A stretch of DNA of 64,000 bases from Bifidobacterium tissieri (GCF_002259645.1 NZ_MWWV01000009.1:62001-126000), one strand, 5' to 3'. Numbered from the stretch's first letter, positions 8,469-17,792 are shown. Notes: generated by a model not told the origin, from the letters alone. A program made the numbers and translations.

Positions 8469-10976
8469 TCAGTTACGGCGCCGCGCGTAACGCAGTCCGA
8501 AACCGATACCGGCGGCCGCGAGAGCGACGAGTACGAGTCCGACTACTGCGGAGCCTGTGCGCACCAGACCTGTGAAGGGACGTTTGGCGCTGTCCGCAAC
8601 AGTAGCGGGGGCGGGCGTCGGCGTTCCGGAAGGATGCGGGTCGGCCGACGGCGACGACGTGGCGCCCGGTTCGGGCACGTTGCCGTTGCCGCCTTCACCG
8701 CCTTCACCGTCGTTGCCGTCGTTGCCGTCGTTGTCGCCGTTGTCGCCGTTGTCGCCGTTGTCGCCGTTGTCGCCGTTGCCATCGTCGTCACCGGAATCAG
8801 GCTCACCAGCGCTCCAGTGGATCGAATCGATCACAATCGTGCCGGTACGGTGACGGGTGGCACCGTTCGGCAACGGTTCGAGGTCCTGATCGCCGTCGTT
8901 GAGATACAGCGAAAACGCGCTCACCGATGCGAGCTTGGCGGAGTCGAGCACAGCACCCTTGTTTGCAGTGTCCCACGGTGCGGTGGTGAAGTCTGCCAGT
9001 GGGATGCTGACCATGCCGGAGCGCTGCTGCTCCAGCAACGGGTAGGCTTCGAACGTCACGCCGCCGGCCTGCAGCTGCACTACGAACTTGTGGGCGGAAC
9101 CATCGGATTCGAGGTACAGATTGAGATGATCGTATGCCGACCAGTCACGGGTGGCTCCGAGCACGAGCGATGCGCCCATGTAGCCGGGGGCCTTGTCGAA
9201 GTCGTAGTCGATTTTCAGCGCGTTGGCACCGGTGGCTCCCGCCTTGATCGCGGCTTCGTCATTGGCACGCAGTGCGATGGCCGAGGAGCTCGCATTCGCC
9301 ACGGAGTAGGAGGCACGCAGTTCGGCGTCATCCACGTAGGCGTCGTAGTTGTCGACCACGTCGGCGGCTTGTTCTGGTCGGGTGCCGAGCACCACTACGG
9401 TCTGATCAGTCAACGTACCGGCGGCGGTTTCTACGGTGAGATGCAACGTGGCCTTCTCGTTGGCGAGGAGTTCGGACGGCACCTGCCAGGTGCCAGTCAT
9501 GTAGAGTCCTCCGTTCGCACCGTCGGCGGTGAGTTCATGCCGGTCGGCGTCATCGTTGACGGTGAACCACGCCTTACCGGCAGTGGTTCCCTCGACACGC
9601 GCATATACGGTCAGGGCACCGTCCTCTTCACGGGATCCTTCCGTGGGCGCGACAATACGGGCCGCTGCGACACGCGAGGCGGCCGTATAGGTGCCGGAAT
9701 AGTCGGCGATGCGGCCGGATGCCAAAGCGATCGCCGGATCAGCGGCGTACTTCGTATAGTCGTCGCCGAGCGCGGTACCCTTGCGCGGGATGTAGGTGGC
9801 GTAGGACGAGCCGCTGCCGCCGAAATCGGCCCATGTCATCATGTAGGCGATGTGCCGCGCATTCTGGTCGGCGGTGATGCCGTTCAGCAGTCGGGTGAAC
9901 CACTGCGTGTCGGTGTCGTTGCCGTCTTCGGCGATCATCTTGTTGGATCCCCGCCCGAATTCGGTCATGGCGACGGGCTTGCCCTTCTGTTCACCCAGCT
10001 TGGCGATGGCAGCGAGGTCTTTCACCACGTTGCCCACCCATTCGCTGGAATCGTTCACGTCGCCGCTGTCGTAGGCGTCGTAGCCGAGTACATCCACGTA
10101 GTCATCACCGGGGTATGTTTCCAGATAGGTGCCCAGATCGCCGCCGAACGTGCCGTTGGGCGAATAGGAGAACAGCAGGTTGTGCACACCCTTGACCTGG
10201 GTGAGGTAGTCGACGATGTACCGATACAGTTCCCTGTATTCGTCGCTGGTGGCGTGCGTGGCACCCCACCAGAACCATGCGCCGTTGTTCTCATGAAGCG
10301 GACGGTAGACGATTGGAATGAGTGTGCCGTCGTCGCGTTTCGCTCCGTTGGCGAGGTCGGCGATGCGATCGAGGTAGTCGTTGATGGCGGCTTGGCTGTC
10401 GCCGCCGGGCAGCAGCCGGTCCACGGCTTTGGTGGTGTCGTTGAATGAGCCGCCTGACACCGGGTTGTACCAGTGCGCGGAGAGTGTCGTCATCGCCCCG
10501 AGGCTGTCAGCTTGACGGATCTTGCCGTCAAGAATGGCGATGTTGTTGGTCTGGCAGGTGATGTCGCACGAATCATTCTCCCTGATGCCGGGTCCTTCGT
10601 AGCCGTAGATCGACAGGGTGTCCATTCCCCAAACAGATGGGTATTTTCCTGTGAGCGCGTAGATATCGGAGCCGGTGCCCTGATTTTCCTCGTCGGTGGA
10701 TACCGCGTAATCATTGGCGTGCTGTTGACCAGTCATGATCGTGTCGGCGTCGCGCAGTTTGGCGAACAGTGTCTTGGTTTCCGCAGTGGCGTCACGGTCC
10801 ACGATGGCCACCGTGCCAGCGTGATCCGCAGTTGCCGCGATTGCCGAGTCAGCCGTCGTCATGGCATATGCACCTCCAGTCATCACCATACCGAGACACG
10901 TGCACACTCCGGCAATACGCCGCCAGAGTCCGCGTCCTTCAACTCCCTTATGTATATGCATTTGATCCATTGTCAT
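8469..10976 (-). CDS. Secreted, wall- or membrane-anchored GH26 endo-beta-1,4-mannanase
   Basis: About 835 residues. A signal peptide covers roughly residues 1-50. The GH26 catalytic domain (about 60-370) has the acid/base Glu229 in YRPLHENNGAWFWWG and the nucleophile Glu339 in AMTEFGRG. An Ig-like linker follows (about 425-520), then a beta-sandwich module of CBM11/23 type (about 525-715), a Gly/Asn/Asp repeat linker (about 716-755), a Pro/Thr stretch and a C-terminal anchor. The anchor is LVRTG, a 20-residue hydrophobic helix and RRR, like a sortase signal with Val in place of Pro. It would cut mannan or glucomannan at the cell surface. ATG 10976 was chosen; TTG 10979 is also possible with the AAGGA site. 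Confidence 0.92.
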   Translation of the reverse strand: MTMDQMHIHKGVEGRGLWRRIAGVCTCLGMVMTGGAYAMTTADSAIAATADHAGTVAIVDRDATAETKTLFAKLRDADTIMTGQQHANDYAVSTDEENQGTGSDIYALTGKYPSVWGMDTLSIYGYEGPGIRENDSCDITCQTNNIAILDGKIRQADSLGAMTTLSAHWYNPVSGGSFNDTTKAVDRLLPGGDSQAAINDYLDRIADLANGAKRDDGTLIPIVYRPLHENNGAWFWWGATHATSDEYRELYRYIVDYLTQVKGVHNLLFSYSPNGTFGGDLGTYLETYPGDDYVDVLGYDAYDSGDVNDSSEWVGNVVKDLAAIAKLGEQKGKPVAMTEFGRGSNKMIAEDGNDTDTQWFTRLLNGITADQNARHIAYMMTWADFGGSGSSYATYIPRKGTALGDDYTKYAADPAIALASGRIADYSGTYTAASRVAAARIVAPTEGSREEDGALTVYARVEGTTAGKAWFTVNDDADRHELTADGANGGLYMTGTWQVPSELLANEKATLHLTVETAAGTLTDQTVVVLGTRPEQAADVVDNYDAYVDDAELRASYSVANASSSAIALRANDEAAIKAGATGANALKIDYDFDKAPGYMGASLVLGATRDWSAYDHLNLYLESDGSAHKFVVQLQAGGVTFEAYPLLEQQRSGMVSIPLADFTTAPWDTANKGAVLDSAKLASVSAFSLYLNDGDQDLEPLPNGATRHRTGTIVIDSIHWSAGEPDSGDDDGNGDNGDNGDNGDNGDNDGNDGNDGEGGEGGNGNVPEPGATSSPSADPHPSGTPTPAPATVADSAKRPFTGLVRTGSAVVGLVLVALAAAGIGFGLRYARRRN
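8706..8780. repeat. 9-bp tandem repeat encoding the mannanase linker
   Basis: Repeats of the type TTGTCGCCG run through this stretch and encode GDN and related tripeptides in the GH26 linker. Such arrays commonly vary in copy number between strains. Confidence 0.75.
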
Positions 10977-11018
10977 CAACGATGATTTTCCTTCCTAGCG
11001 GCTTGCTGCACTGCATTA

Positions 11019-11042
11019 CTGAACCGCTTAATCATCATTGTA
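11019..11042 (-). promoter_or_regulatory. Mannanase promoter with LacI-type operator
   Basis: On the minus strand a TACAAT -10 hexamer (11037-11042) is followed at once by an operator copy at 11019-11032 (CTGAACCGCTTAAT, plus-strand reading). A repressor here would sit over the start of transcription of the GH26 gene. Confidence 0.6.
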
Positions 11043-11155
11043 TGCGCACCAAACATCCCCGTTTATGGACCTGATATGTTCAGCAAAATATCGATCGCTT
11101 TCTTCATAAAACTATGTATATTTGTCGTCAATTTATCATTTTCGCAAAGATTGCA

Positions 11156-11169
11156 CTTAACCGCTTCAC
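11156..11169. promoter_or_regulatory. LacI-type operator upstream of the 11221 gene
   Basis: CTTAACCGCTTCAC matches 12 of 14 positions of the window consensus CTTAAnCGnTTAAG, 52 bp before the ATG. Confidence 0.6.
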
Positions 11170-11220
11170 AAAATGAGGGTTTTCGAGTACAGTGCTGTAT
11201 ATCGATCATGGAGGTGCACG

Positions 11221-12027
11221 ATGACGTCACGGACGACGATGCCGCGAATTCCGGCGTTACCAACGGTTCGCCGTCGCGACGACGAACGCATCGAAACACC
11301 GGGATCATCCGCGTCGCCGAAGACCGCCGCCGATCTGGCGGACGCTCGACGCTCCCGCATCGCCATACTGCGCGCACTGCCCGCCGGTCAACGCTGGAGG
11401 TACTTCCGCGACCAGCTGCTCGCACGCGCACTCGCCGGCATCGCGATCATCGCAACCGTCGTGTTCCTCACCGTGCACATGCTCACGCCCGCCCCCGCGC
11501 CCGCACTCTACGTGGCGGTCATCGACGGCGCAATCGACCCGACCAAGGCATCCAGCCTCCAATCCGAAGCCGCACAGGCGATGGGACTCCCCGAGGGCCG
11601 CGAATCCGGCATCGTCGTCGATGCCTACTTCGACCTGGGCAAGGACGGACTCAGCAAACTCCAGACCATGCTCGGCAACGGCGAAATCGACGTGATCATC
11701 GCCGACCATGACGACTTCGCCACGCTCGCCGGATACGGCTACATGACCGACCTCGACCACACACTCACCGGCGAGCAGCGCGCCGCACTCGCTGCGGACA
11801 TCGTCACATTCCCCGGATTCGACGACCGCGACACCGACGACCCCGACTACAACGGGTCCGGCCGCGGCGCAAGCGAACCGTTCGGCGCAAAGATCGACGG
11901 ACTCGCACAATGGGCCTCGATCACCGGACCCACCACGAATCCCAACACCGACACCTACGTTGGACTCGCCCAGGAATCCGGCAACCTCGCCACCGCGCAG
12001 CGATTCATCGACTACCTGCGAGGATGA
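11221..12027 (+). CDS. Membrane-anchored extracytoplasmic protein of the mannan locus
   Basis: A 268-residue protein with a basic cytoplasmic N-terminus, one membrane helix (about residues 68-90) and an outside domain of about 175 residues. I do not recognise a named family. Segments such as VDAYFDLGKDGLSKLQTML followed by GEIDVIIADHDDFATLAG resemble the substrate-sensing lobes of extracellular solute-binding proteins. GGAGGTG ahead of the ATG fixes this start; an in-frame start 48 bp upstream lacks one. The YesL-like gene follows after about 90 bp, and an operator precedes it. A role in folding, gating or sensing for the mannan ABC importer is inference only. Confidence 0.75.
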   Translation: MTSRTTMPRIPALPTVRRRDDERIETPGSSASPKTAADLADARRSRIAILRALPAGQRWRYFRDQLLARALAGIAIIATVVFLTVHMLTPAPAPALYVAVIDGAIDPTKASSLQSEAAQAMGLPEGRESGIVVDAYFDLGKDGLSKLQTMLGNGEIDVIIADHDDFATLAGYGYMTDLDHTLTGEQRAALAADIVTFPGFDDRDTDDPDYNGSGRGASEPFGAKIDGLAQWASITGPTTNPNTDTYVGLAQESGNLATAQRFIDYLRG

Positions 12028-12120
12028 CGACCGGTACGGGTCGCACCCGTCAGACACCATCCACCCAATCCATCCGGCCGGCCCATCCACCCGATCCACC
12101 CGATTCGTCAAGGAGTAATC

Positions 12121-12741
12121 ATGAAGGCATTCGCACAAGGCAGCGCATACAACGACGTCATGTCCACCATCGGCGACCTCGCCATGGTCAACGTGGCATG
12201 GGCGGTCTGCTGTCTGCCAGTGGTCACCGCCGGCGCCTCCACCGGCGCGCTATATGATGTGGCCCGTGCCATCCACGACGGCGACGACGCCCACGTATTG
12301 CGCCGGTTCGCCGCCGCATTCCGCCGACGCATCGGCACCTCGATCGGCATCACCGTCATCATCGGCGCCTTCTGGGCGCTGGCGCTGTTCGACCTGTGGT
12401 ATCTCACCCACGGCCTGACGAACATCGACATCGCCTCCCTCGCCTACGGCATCTGCGCCACGGTGATCGCGTTGGTCGCCGCCGGACTCGGTTTCGTCTT
12501 CCCGCTCATGTCGCGCAGCGACCGCGGTGCAGGCGCGCAGATCCGCCGATCGTTCGCCGTGGCGATCGCCCATCCGCTCGTGGCGCTCGCCATACTCGCA
12601 CTCAACGCGTTGCCGTTCATCGTGGCGATGATCGCGCCCGGTGGCCCGGTACTCGCCGGTACGCTGTGGGGCATCGTGCTCACCGGCTGCACGGCGTGGG
12701 TCGTAATCGCGCTGATGAAACGCTCCGATATCATCGACTGA
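12121..12741 (+). CDS. YesL/DUF624-family membrane protein
   Basis: A 206-residue polytopic membrane protein with about five or six hydrophobic segments. The opening region (NDVMSTIGDLAMVNVAWAVCCLPVVTAGAS) is typical of DUF624, which is often encoded beside oligosaccharide ABC importers and their regulators in Firmicutes and bifidobacteria. Its molecular function is unknown. AAGGAG stands 7 bp before the ATG. It is co-transcribed with the preceding membrane protein and closed by a strong hairpin at 12772-12798. Confidence 0.85.
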   Translation: MKAFAQGSAYNDVMSTIGDLAMVNVAWAVCCLPVVTAGASTGALYDVARAIHDGDDAHVLRRFAAAFRRRIGTSIGITVIIGAFWALALFDLWYLTHGLTNIDIASLAYGICATVIALVAAGLGFVFPLMSRSDRGAGAQIRRSFAVAIAHPLVALAILALNALPFIVAMIAPGGPVLAGTLWGIVLTGCTAWVVIALMKRSDIID

Positions 12742-12771
12742 ACCATCAAAACGTCCTGCCGCTCACGCTAA

Positions 12772-12798
12772 GCCATCCCCACCATTGGGGATGGCTTT
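12772..12798 (+). terminator. Rho-independent terminator
   Basis: GCCATCCCC and GGGGATGGC form a perfect 9-bp stem with a 6-base loop, followed by TTTCG, 30 bp after the YesL-like stop. Confidence 0.8.
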
Positions 12799-12940
12799 CG
12801 TCGAAACGCTGTCGGTTTTTGAAGACGGCGTGCTTGCCAGAACATGCGGAAGACACAGGCACCGTCCGAATATTCGATACGACAACCGCAAGTGCGCCCA
12901 CCACGACTGCGGCTGAGAAACCGAATGCCCCCGCGTACGG

Positions 12941-13987
12941 TCAGACGGCGACTTCGACACCGACGCATTCATCGCCGACCGGCGCTGAGGAACCGCGCAC
13001 AATCAAGTCGTCGGCGACCTCGGCATGCGGCTGCACCGTTCGTCCTTCGGCAAGGTCGATGAGCATACCAGCCGCCTTGCGTCCGCGTGCCACCACATCG
13101 CGATTCAACGCAGTGACACCTGGCGAGCTCATTCTGCACATGAACGAGTCATCCCATGAAATGATCGACAGGTCGTCGGGCACTCGCACCCCCATGGATG
13201 CGGCGGCCTTCAGCGCGGCCAGTGCCATCACATCACTGTCGTACACGATCGCGCTGGGTGGCTGCGGCAACGACAACAGCCGTCTGGTGCAACGGTCGCC
13301 CGATTCCGGCGAATAATCCGCATGCAGGCACAGGTAATCCATGCCGAACGCCGCGGACTCCTCACGGAAGGCGTTGTCGCGGATGAACGTATGCCCCATC
13401 TGTTCGGAGCCCGCCACACGGGCGATCCGCCGATGCCCGAGTCCATGGCAGTAGTCCACCACCAGGTGCGTGGCGGCACGACCGTTGTCGGACAACGCCG
13501 GCAGTCCGCCGGACAACGATTCGTCGCACAGCAACAGCACCGGCATGCGGGGATGCTCGCGGAACAGTTCGATGCGCGGATCCCCCAACTCCACGTTCAT
13601 GAGTAGCACCGCGTCCACGGCACCGGCGGCAACCCACTCACGCAGCACCGCCAACTCGTGCCGGCGGCTCGACGACGAACGCACCAGCAATGAATATCCG
13701 GCCTTTTCGAATTCCGCGGTAAGACCGGCGATGAGTTCCATCGTGTACGACTCGATCGACAGCACGGCCGTATCGTAGGTGAGCACCAGGCCGACCGTAC
13801 GCGTGCTGGCGTCGGACAGCGCCTTGGCCGCACGGTTCGGCCGCCACCCCATGCGCGACGCCACGGACAGCACCTTGTCGCGAGTCTGCTCGGAAACACC
13901 AGCCTTGCCGTTAAGCGCATACGACACGGCGCTGTTGGATACGCCGGCGGCCTTGGCCACGTCGGATATGGTCACCCTTGATTTCAT
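12941..13987 (-). CDS. LacI-family transcriptional regulator (mannan locus, regulator 2)
   Basis: A 348-residue LacI protein: HTH in residues 4-50 (TISDVAKAAGVSNSAVSYALNGKAGVS), hinge around KALSDASTRTVG, then an effector domain. GAGGAG before ATG 13987 fixes the start; the upstream frame to 14092 has no site and no conserved sequence. It is a close paralogue of the regulator at 7257-8348, with matching HTH and many shared effector-domain segments (VARVAGSEQMGHTFIRD here, VAGPEQYMHTLIRD there). The pair may have arisen by duplication within the locus and could bind overlapping operators with different inducers. The ABC importer genes are on the same strand upstream. Confidence 0.92.
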   Translation of the reverse strand: MKSRVTISDVAKAAGVSNSAVSYALNGKAGVSEQTRDKVLSVASRMGWRPNRAAKALSDASTRTVGLVLTYDTAVLSIESYTMELIAGLTAEFEKAGYSLLVRSSSSRRHELAVLREWVAAGAVDAVLLMNVELGDPRIELFREHPRMPVLLLCDESLSGGLPALSDNGRAATHLVVDYCHGLGHRRIARVAGSEQMGHTFIRDNAFREESAAFGMDYLCLHADYSPESGDRCTRRLLSLPQPPSAIVYDSDVMALAALKAAASMGVRVPDDLSIISWDDSFMCRMSSPGVTALNRDVVARGRKAAGMLIDLAEGRTVQPHAEVADDLIVRGSSAPVGDECVGVEVAV

Positions 13988-14058
13988 GGGTTCTCCTCGT
14001 CGGATGGAAATCAGATGGAAAACGGAAGCCGGCGAATATTGCGAATACGCCGGATACG

Positions 14059-14092
14059 ATGATGCCGCGGGACGCGTTTCCCGCGGCATCAT
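14059..14092. terminator. Hairpin ending the ABC importer operon
   Basis: GATGCCGCGGGA pairs perfectly with TCCCGCGGCATC, and the stem extends by further A/T pairs. It lies 28 bp past the second permease stop. Confidence 0.8.
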
Positions 14093-14119
14093 TGACGGAG
14101 CCGTTCGGTTCGACCGATC

Positions 14120-15046
14120 TCACTCCTTGACGGCACCGGCGGCGATGCCGTTGTAGATCTGCTTCTGGAAGATCAGGAACAGGATGAGCATGGGCAGCAG
14201 CGTGATGATCACGCCGGCGCAGATCAGGTTGTACTTGCTGCCCTGCGGGCCGGTGAACGAGTACAGCGAGATGGCTACCGTACCCAATGTCGATTTATCT
14301 TGAAGGTACAGATTCGCGGCATAGTATTCGTTGTACACGCCCACGCCCTTGAGGATCAGGCAGGTGACGATGGCGGGCTTGAGCAGCGGCAGCAGGATCT
14401 TCGCATACACGGTGAAGTAGGAGCAGCCGTCCATGATCGCGGATTCGTCAAGCGAGACGGGGATGTTCTCGAAGTACTGGATGAACACGTAGATCGAGAT
14501 CACGTCGGTGCCGCACATCATGATGATGTATCCCCACAGCGTGTTGACCATATGCAGGTTGGTCATGATCTTGTACATCGAGACTTGCATTGCGATGCCG
14601 GGCAGCAGTGCGGCCACGGTGAACAGGGCGCGGATCGCGGTGTTGCCGGGGAACTGGAAACGGCTGAGCACGTAGGCGAGCTGCGTGCCGATCAGCGTGG
14701 TGATGATGAGCACGAACACAAGCACGATCGCCGAGTTGCGGAACGCCACGGCCATGTTCGACAGCCGGAACGCGTCGAAGTAGTTCTGGAAGTTCAGCCA
14801 GTTTTCCGGCATCTGCATGACGGACGTGTTCTGGTATTCCTTCTCGGTCTTGGCGGCCGTCACGAAGCAGCTGACGACGGGCAGCAGGAACCAGAAGGCG
14901 CAGAACACCAGGCTGAAGTACTTGAGGAAGATGAAGAACCAGACCTTGGCGTTGTAGAAGAACGTCTTCCAATAATCGGCGTTGGAGACCTGACCACGTG
15001 CGGCGCGGCGTGCCTCGGACCGGGTTGCGGATTTCACGGCGTTCAT
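14120..15046 (-). CDS. Sugar ABC transporter permease, MalG type
   Basis: A 308-residue inner-membrane permease with six predicted helices after a basic N-terminus. The EAA-loop motif region is ESAIMDGCSYFTVYAKILLPLLKPA, which would contact the ATPase. No ATPase gene lies in the operon, as is normal where a shared MsmK-type ATPase serves several importers. I took the ATG at 15046, whose A overlaps the stop of the upstream permease and which has AGGAGG 7 bp before it. With the partner permease and the binding lipoprotein it would import manno-oligosaccharides, inferred from the surrounding mannan genes. Confidence 0.93.
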   Translation of the reverse strand: MNAVKSATRSEARRAARGQVSNADYWKTFFYNAKVWFFIFLKYFSLVFCAFWFLLPVVSCFVTAAKTEKEYQNTSVMQMPENWLNFQNYFDAFRLSNMAVAFRNSAIVLVFVLIITTLIGTQLAYVLSRFQFPGNTAIRALFTVAALLPGIAMQVSMYKIMTNLHMVNTLWGYIIMMCGTDVISIYVFIQYFENIPVSLDESAIMDGCSYFTVYAKILLPLLKPAIVTCLILKGVGVYNEYYAANLYLQDKSTLGTVAISLYSFTGPQGSKYNLICAGVIITLLPMLILFLIFQKQIYNGIAAGAVKE

Positions 15047-16110
15047 CACGCCACCTCCTTGGCTGATGCCGCGTCGGACGCGGCCGGGGACGAATTACGG
15101 AACAGCGGGGCCTTGCCTGCGGCCACGCGCTGGCGACGGCGCTGCGCCTTCTTGGCCTTCTTGCGGGCCTTGGCCACGCCGTCGTCGGCGTCGCGGAACA
15201 GGTAGTTGAAGAACAGCTGCTGCAGCATGGCGCAGATCAGGATGATGACGAGCAGGACCACGGCCATGGCGGATGCGAGGCCCACCTTCTGGTTGACGTG
15301 GGCGAGGCGATCCATGAGCACGAAGTATGTGGCGGTGCCGTTGGCGCCGGAGGTGATCACGTACGGGCCTTCGAAGGCGGAGAGCGAACCGGTGATCGCG
15401 AGGATCACGTTGAGCACGAGGATCGTCTTGATGCTCGGCAGGATGATGTGGCGGAACTGCTGGAACTTGTTCGCGCCGTCAAGCTCGGCCGCCTCGTACA
15501 GCGATCCGTCGATCGACATCATCGCACCGATGAACAGGATCACCGTCTGGCCGAGGTAGCGCCAGATGGAGGCACCCACCAGCGACCAGTTGTTGATCGA
15601 CTGGTCCATGAGCCAGTAGGGCAGGTGGTTGAGATCGAAGCCACACCATTGCAGTACGGTGTCGAACACGTAGCCGCGAGTGTAGAAGAACTTGAAGATG
15701 AAGCCGACCGCGATGCCGTTGATCAGGTAGGGGAAGAAGAACGCGCCCTTGAAGAAGTTGCCGGCCTTCACCTTGAAGCTCAGGATGGTGGCCAGATACA
15801 GGGCGAGCGCCACCTGAATGAGCGCGCCCACCGCGTAATAGAGGCTGAGCTTGAGCGAGGAGAGGGTGTCGGGGCGGGTGAACACCTGCACGTAGTTGTC
15901 GAGGCCCACCCAGCGGGGCGTGCCGATGTACTTCATCTTGTAGAAGCTGTAGCTCACCATGCTGCCGAAGGGCAGGTAGGTGAACACGATGAGGAGGGTG
16001 AGCGGAATCGCGCAGAAGGCCACGATGATCAGTGCCTTGCGCCAGTCCCTGGGCTTGTGGTTTTCGGGAACTGCGGCGTATGCCGTCGCATCCATTGTTG
16101 TCGTCGTCAT
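15046..16110 (-). CDS. Sugar ABC transporter permease, MalF type
   Basis: A 354-residue permease with six helices and the EAA motif EAAELDGANKFQQFRHIILPSI. The C-terminus extends into a Lys/Arg-rich tail (KARKKAKKAQRRRQR) followed by Ala/Ser, longer than usual. The start at ATG 16110 uses GGAG that lies within the in-frame upstream ATG at 16122. Translation is coupled to the second permease through a one-base overlap. It is separated from the binding-protein gene by a strong hairpin, which would lower permease expression relative to the binding protein. Confidence 0.93.
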   Translation of the reverse strand: MTTTTMDATAYAAVPENHKPRDWRKALIIVAFCAIPLTLLIVFTYLPFGSMVSYSFYKMKYIGTPRWVGLDNYVQVFTRPDTLSSLKLSLYYAVGALIQVALALYLATILSFKVKAGNFFKGAFFFPYLINGIAVGFIFKFFYTRGYVFDTVLQWCGFDLNHLPYWLMDQSINNWSLVGASIWRYLGQTVILFIGAMMSIDGSLYEAAELDGANKFQQFRHIILPSIKTILVLNVILAITGSLSAFEGPYVITSGANGTATYFVLMDRLAHVNQKVGLASAMAVVLLVIILICAMLQQLFFNYLFRDADDGVAKARKKAKKAQRRRQRVAAGKAPLFRNSSPAASDAASAKEVA

Positions 16111-16184
16111 GACGTGCTCCATGTTGCCGATGCGGCCGACTCAGCCGCCGTTTGTCGGATGTGTGTGGGGATGTGTGGGAAGGA

Positions 16185-16216
16185 AGGTGCGCGCCTGGTG
16201 TCCCTGGCGCGCACCT
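16185..16216 (-). terminator. Intra-operon stem-loop after the binding-protein gene
   Basis: An 11-bp perfect GC-rich stem (AGGTGCGCGCC / GGCGCGCACCT) with a 10-base loop. Such hairpins commonly stabilise the binding-protein mRNA or partly terminate before the permeases. Confidence 0.75.
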
Positions 16217-16263
16217 CGGCTGGTGTATGCGTGTGACTGGCGGGGCGGAGACCCCGTGTCGCC

Positions 16264-17655
16264 TTACTCAGCGGTGGTGTACTTCACGTCCACGCCTTCG
16301 GTGTCAAGAGCGGAGTTCCACTGCTGGTTCCATTCCTTGACGATGTCGTCGTAGGACTTGGTGCCGTTGGCAGCGGCCTCGATCACGGCCTGCAGGCGGG
16401 AGCTGCCGTCGGCGTTGATGGCCAACTCGGAGTCGGAGTTGAGGTCGTTGAACAGATCCTCTTCGCCGTCCACGGAGGGCTCGTCCTCAAGGAAGGTCAC
16501 GTCGTTGAAGTGCTCGTACACGGACGGCAGTTCGTCGTCGCCCTGCTTGACGGGGATGCCGCCTTCGTTCATGGCGTAGCCGGACTTCTCGGTCATCCAC
16601 TTGACGAAGATCATGGAGGCTTCCTGGTTCTCCTTGGAGGAGTCCTTGTTGATGCCGTAGGCGTAATCGGCGGAAGAGGAGCTGTACTGCTTGCCGTCCA
16701 CGGTGATCGGGAACGGCATGTAGGCCACGTTATCGGGATTGTCGCCGGCGGACTTGATCTGCGCCACGGCCCAGGCGCCGAGCACCATGGCACCGTATTC
16801 ACCGTTGTTGAGCTTGGCCTTGCTGGTCTCCCAGTCGGTGGTGGAGTAGTCTTCCTCGGTGAGATCGTTGGCCACGGCGTCGTACAGCACCTTGTACACG
16901 TTGTAGGGGTGGGTGCCGTCGCCGGGATCGGAGAACGGGTTCTTGGTGTGGAGCAGCTTCTGGTTCAGGTACTTGGCATCGCCGGTGGAGGTGGCGCCGA
17001 TGTAGGCGTCCCACGCGGTCATGGTCCAGCCGGCCGCGTAGTTGGTGTACATCGGCGTGACGCCCGGCTCCTTGTCCTTGATGAGCTTCAGATCGTTGAT
17101 GAACTCGTCCGGGGTCTTGGGCAGGTCAGTGATGCCGGCGTCGGAGAACACCTTGGTGTTGTAGACGACGCCCATGCCGTTGCCTGCGCTGGGCACGCCG
17201 TACGTCTTGCCGTCGTAACGCTGGTTGGTGGCGTACTTGATCTCCTTCTTCATGTCGTCGAGCGAACCGTAGGGCAGGAAGTAGGTGCCGAGTTCGGATG
17301 CGTCGACGGCGGGGATCATCATGATGTCGCCCCAGTCTCCGCCCTGCAGGCGGGTGAGCGCGTCACTGGCGTAGTTGGAGCTGGTCTGCACCTCCACCTT
17401 GATGTTCGGGTAGACCTTGTTGAACTCCTTGATGTAGGCGTCCCAGTTGGTGCCCGGGTAGGTGGCCTGCGCCATGTCGGTGCGGTGGTTGAACAGCTTG
17501 ATGGTGGTGTTGAGATCCTTGCCGGTCTCACCCAGCTTGATCTCCGGGTAAGTGAGATCGGTGGCCTCGCCGCTGGCGCTGCCGCCGCAGGCCGCGAGGC
17601 TGATCAGACAGGCTCCGGCGACAACCGCCGCCGAGATCTTCTTCAGTACGTTCAT
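16264..17655 (-). CDS. Sugar ABC transporter substrate-binding lipoprotein
   Basis: A 463-residue extracellular solute-binding protein of family 1. The N-terminus is a lipoprotein signal (MNVLKKISAAVVAGACLISLAACGG) with the lipobox LAAC, so Cys23 would be lipidated. It resembles the bifidobacterial oligosaccharide-binding proteins of about 430-460 residues. AGAGGA precedes the ATG. It is the first gene of the importer operon, behind a near-consensus promoter that overlaps the shared operator. The ligand is probably a mannan oligosaccharide, from the neighbours rather than from recognised binding residues. Confidence 0.92.
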   Translation of the reverse strand: MNVLKKISAAVVAGACLISLAACGGSASGEATDLTYPEIKLGETGKDLNTTIKLFNHRTDMAQATYPGTNWDAYIKEFNKVYPNIKVEVQTSSNYASDALTRLQGGDWGDIMMIPAVDASELGTYFLPYGSLDDMKKEIKYATNQRYDGKTYGVPSAGNGMGVVYNTKVFSDAGITDLPKTPDEFINDLKLIKDKEPGVTPMYTNYAAGWTMTAWDAYIGATSTGDAKYLNQKLLHTKNPFSDPGDGTHPYNVYKVLYDAVANDLTEEDYSTTDWETSKAKLNNGEYGAMVLGAWAVAQIKSAGDNPDNVAYMPFPITVDGKQYSSSSADYAYGINKDSSKENQEASMIFVKWMTEKSGYAMNEGGIPVKQGDDELPSVYEHFNDVTFLEDEPSVDGEEDLFNDLNSDSELAINADGSSRLQAVIEAAANGTKSYDDIVKEWNQQWNSALDTEGVDVKYTTAE

Positions 17656-17792
17656 GATTCCGTTCCTCTCAATCGCTGAGACGTGCCGGGGCCGTCACTG
17701 GCCTCGCCAATTCACGGGCGATATCGTCAATGAACCGCTTGCGTGAATAGTCAAACCCTGCGTTTTGTTCAGTGCTTGACTTGATTGCTCTT

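Noticed and set aside
8409-10448. A 679-codon plus-strand open frame
   Set aside because: It is the antisense shadow of the GH26 mannanase, including the valine-rich reading of its linker repeat.
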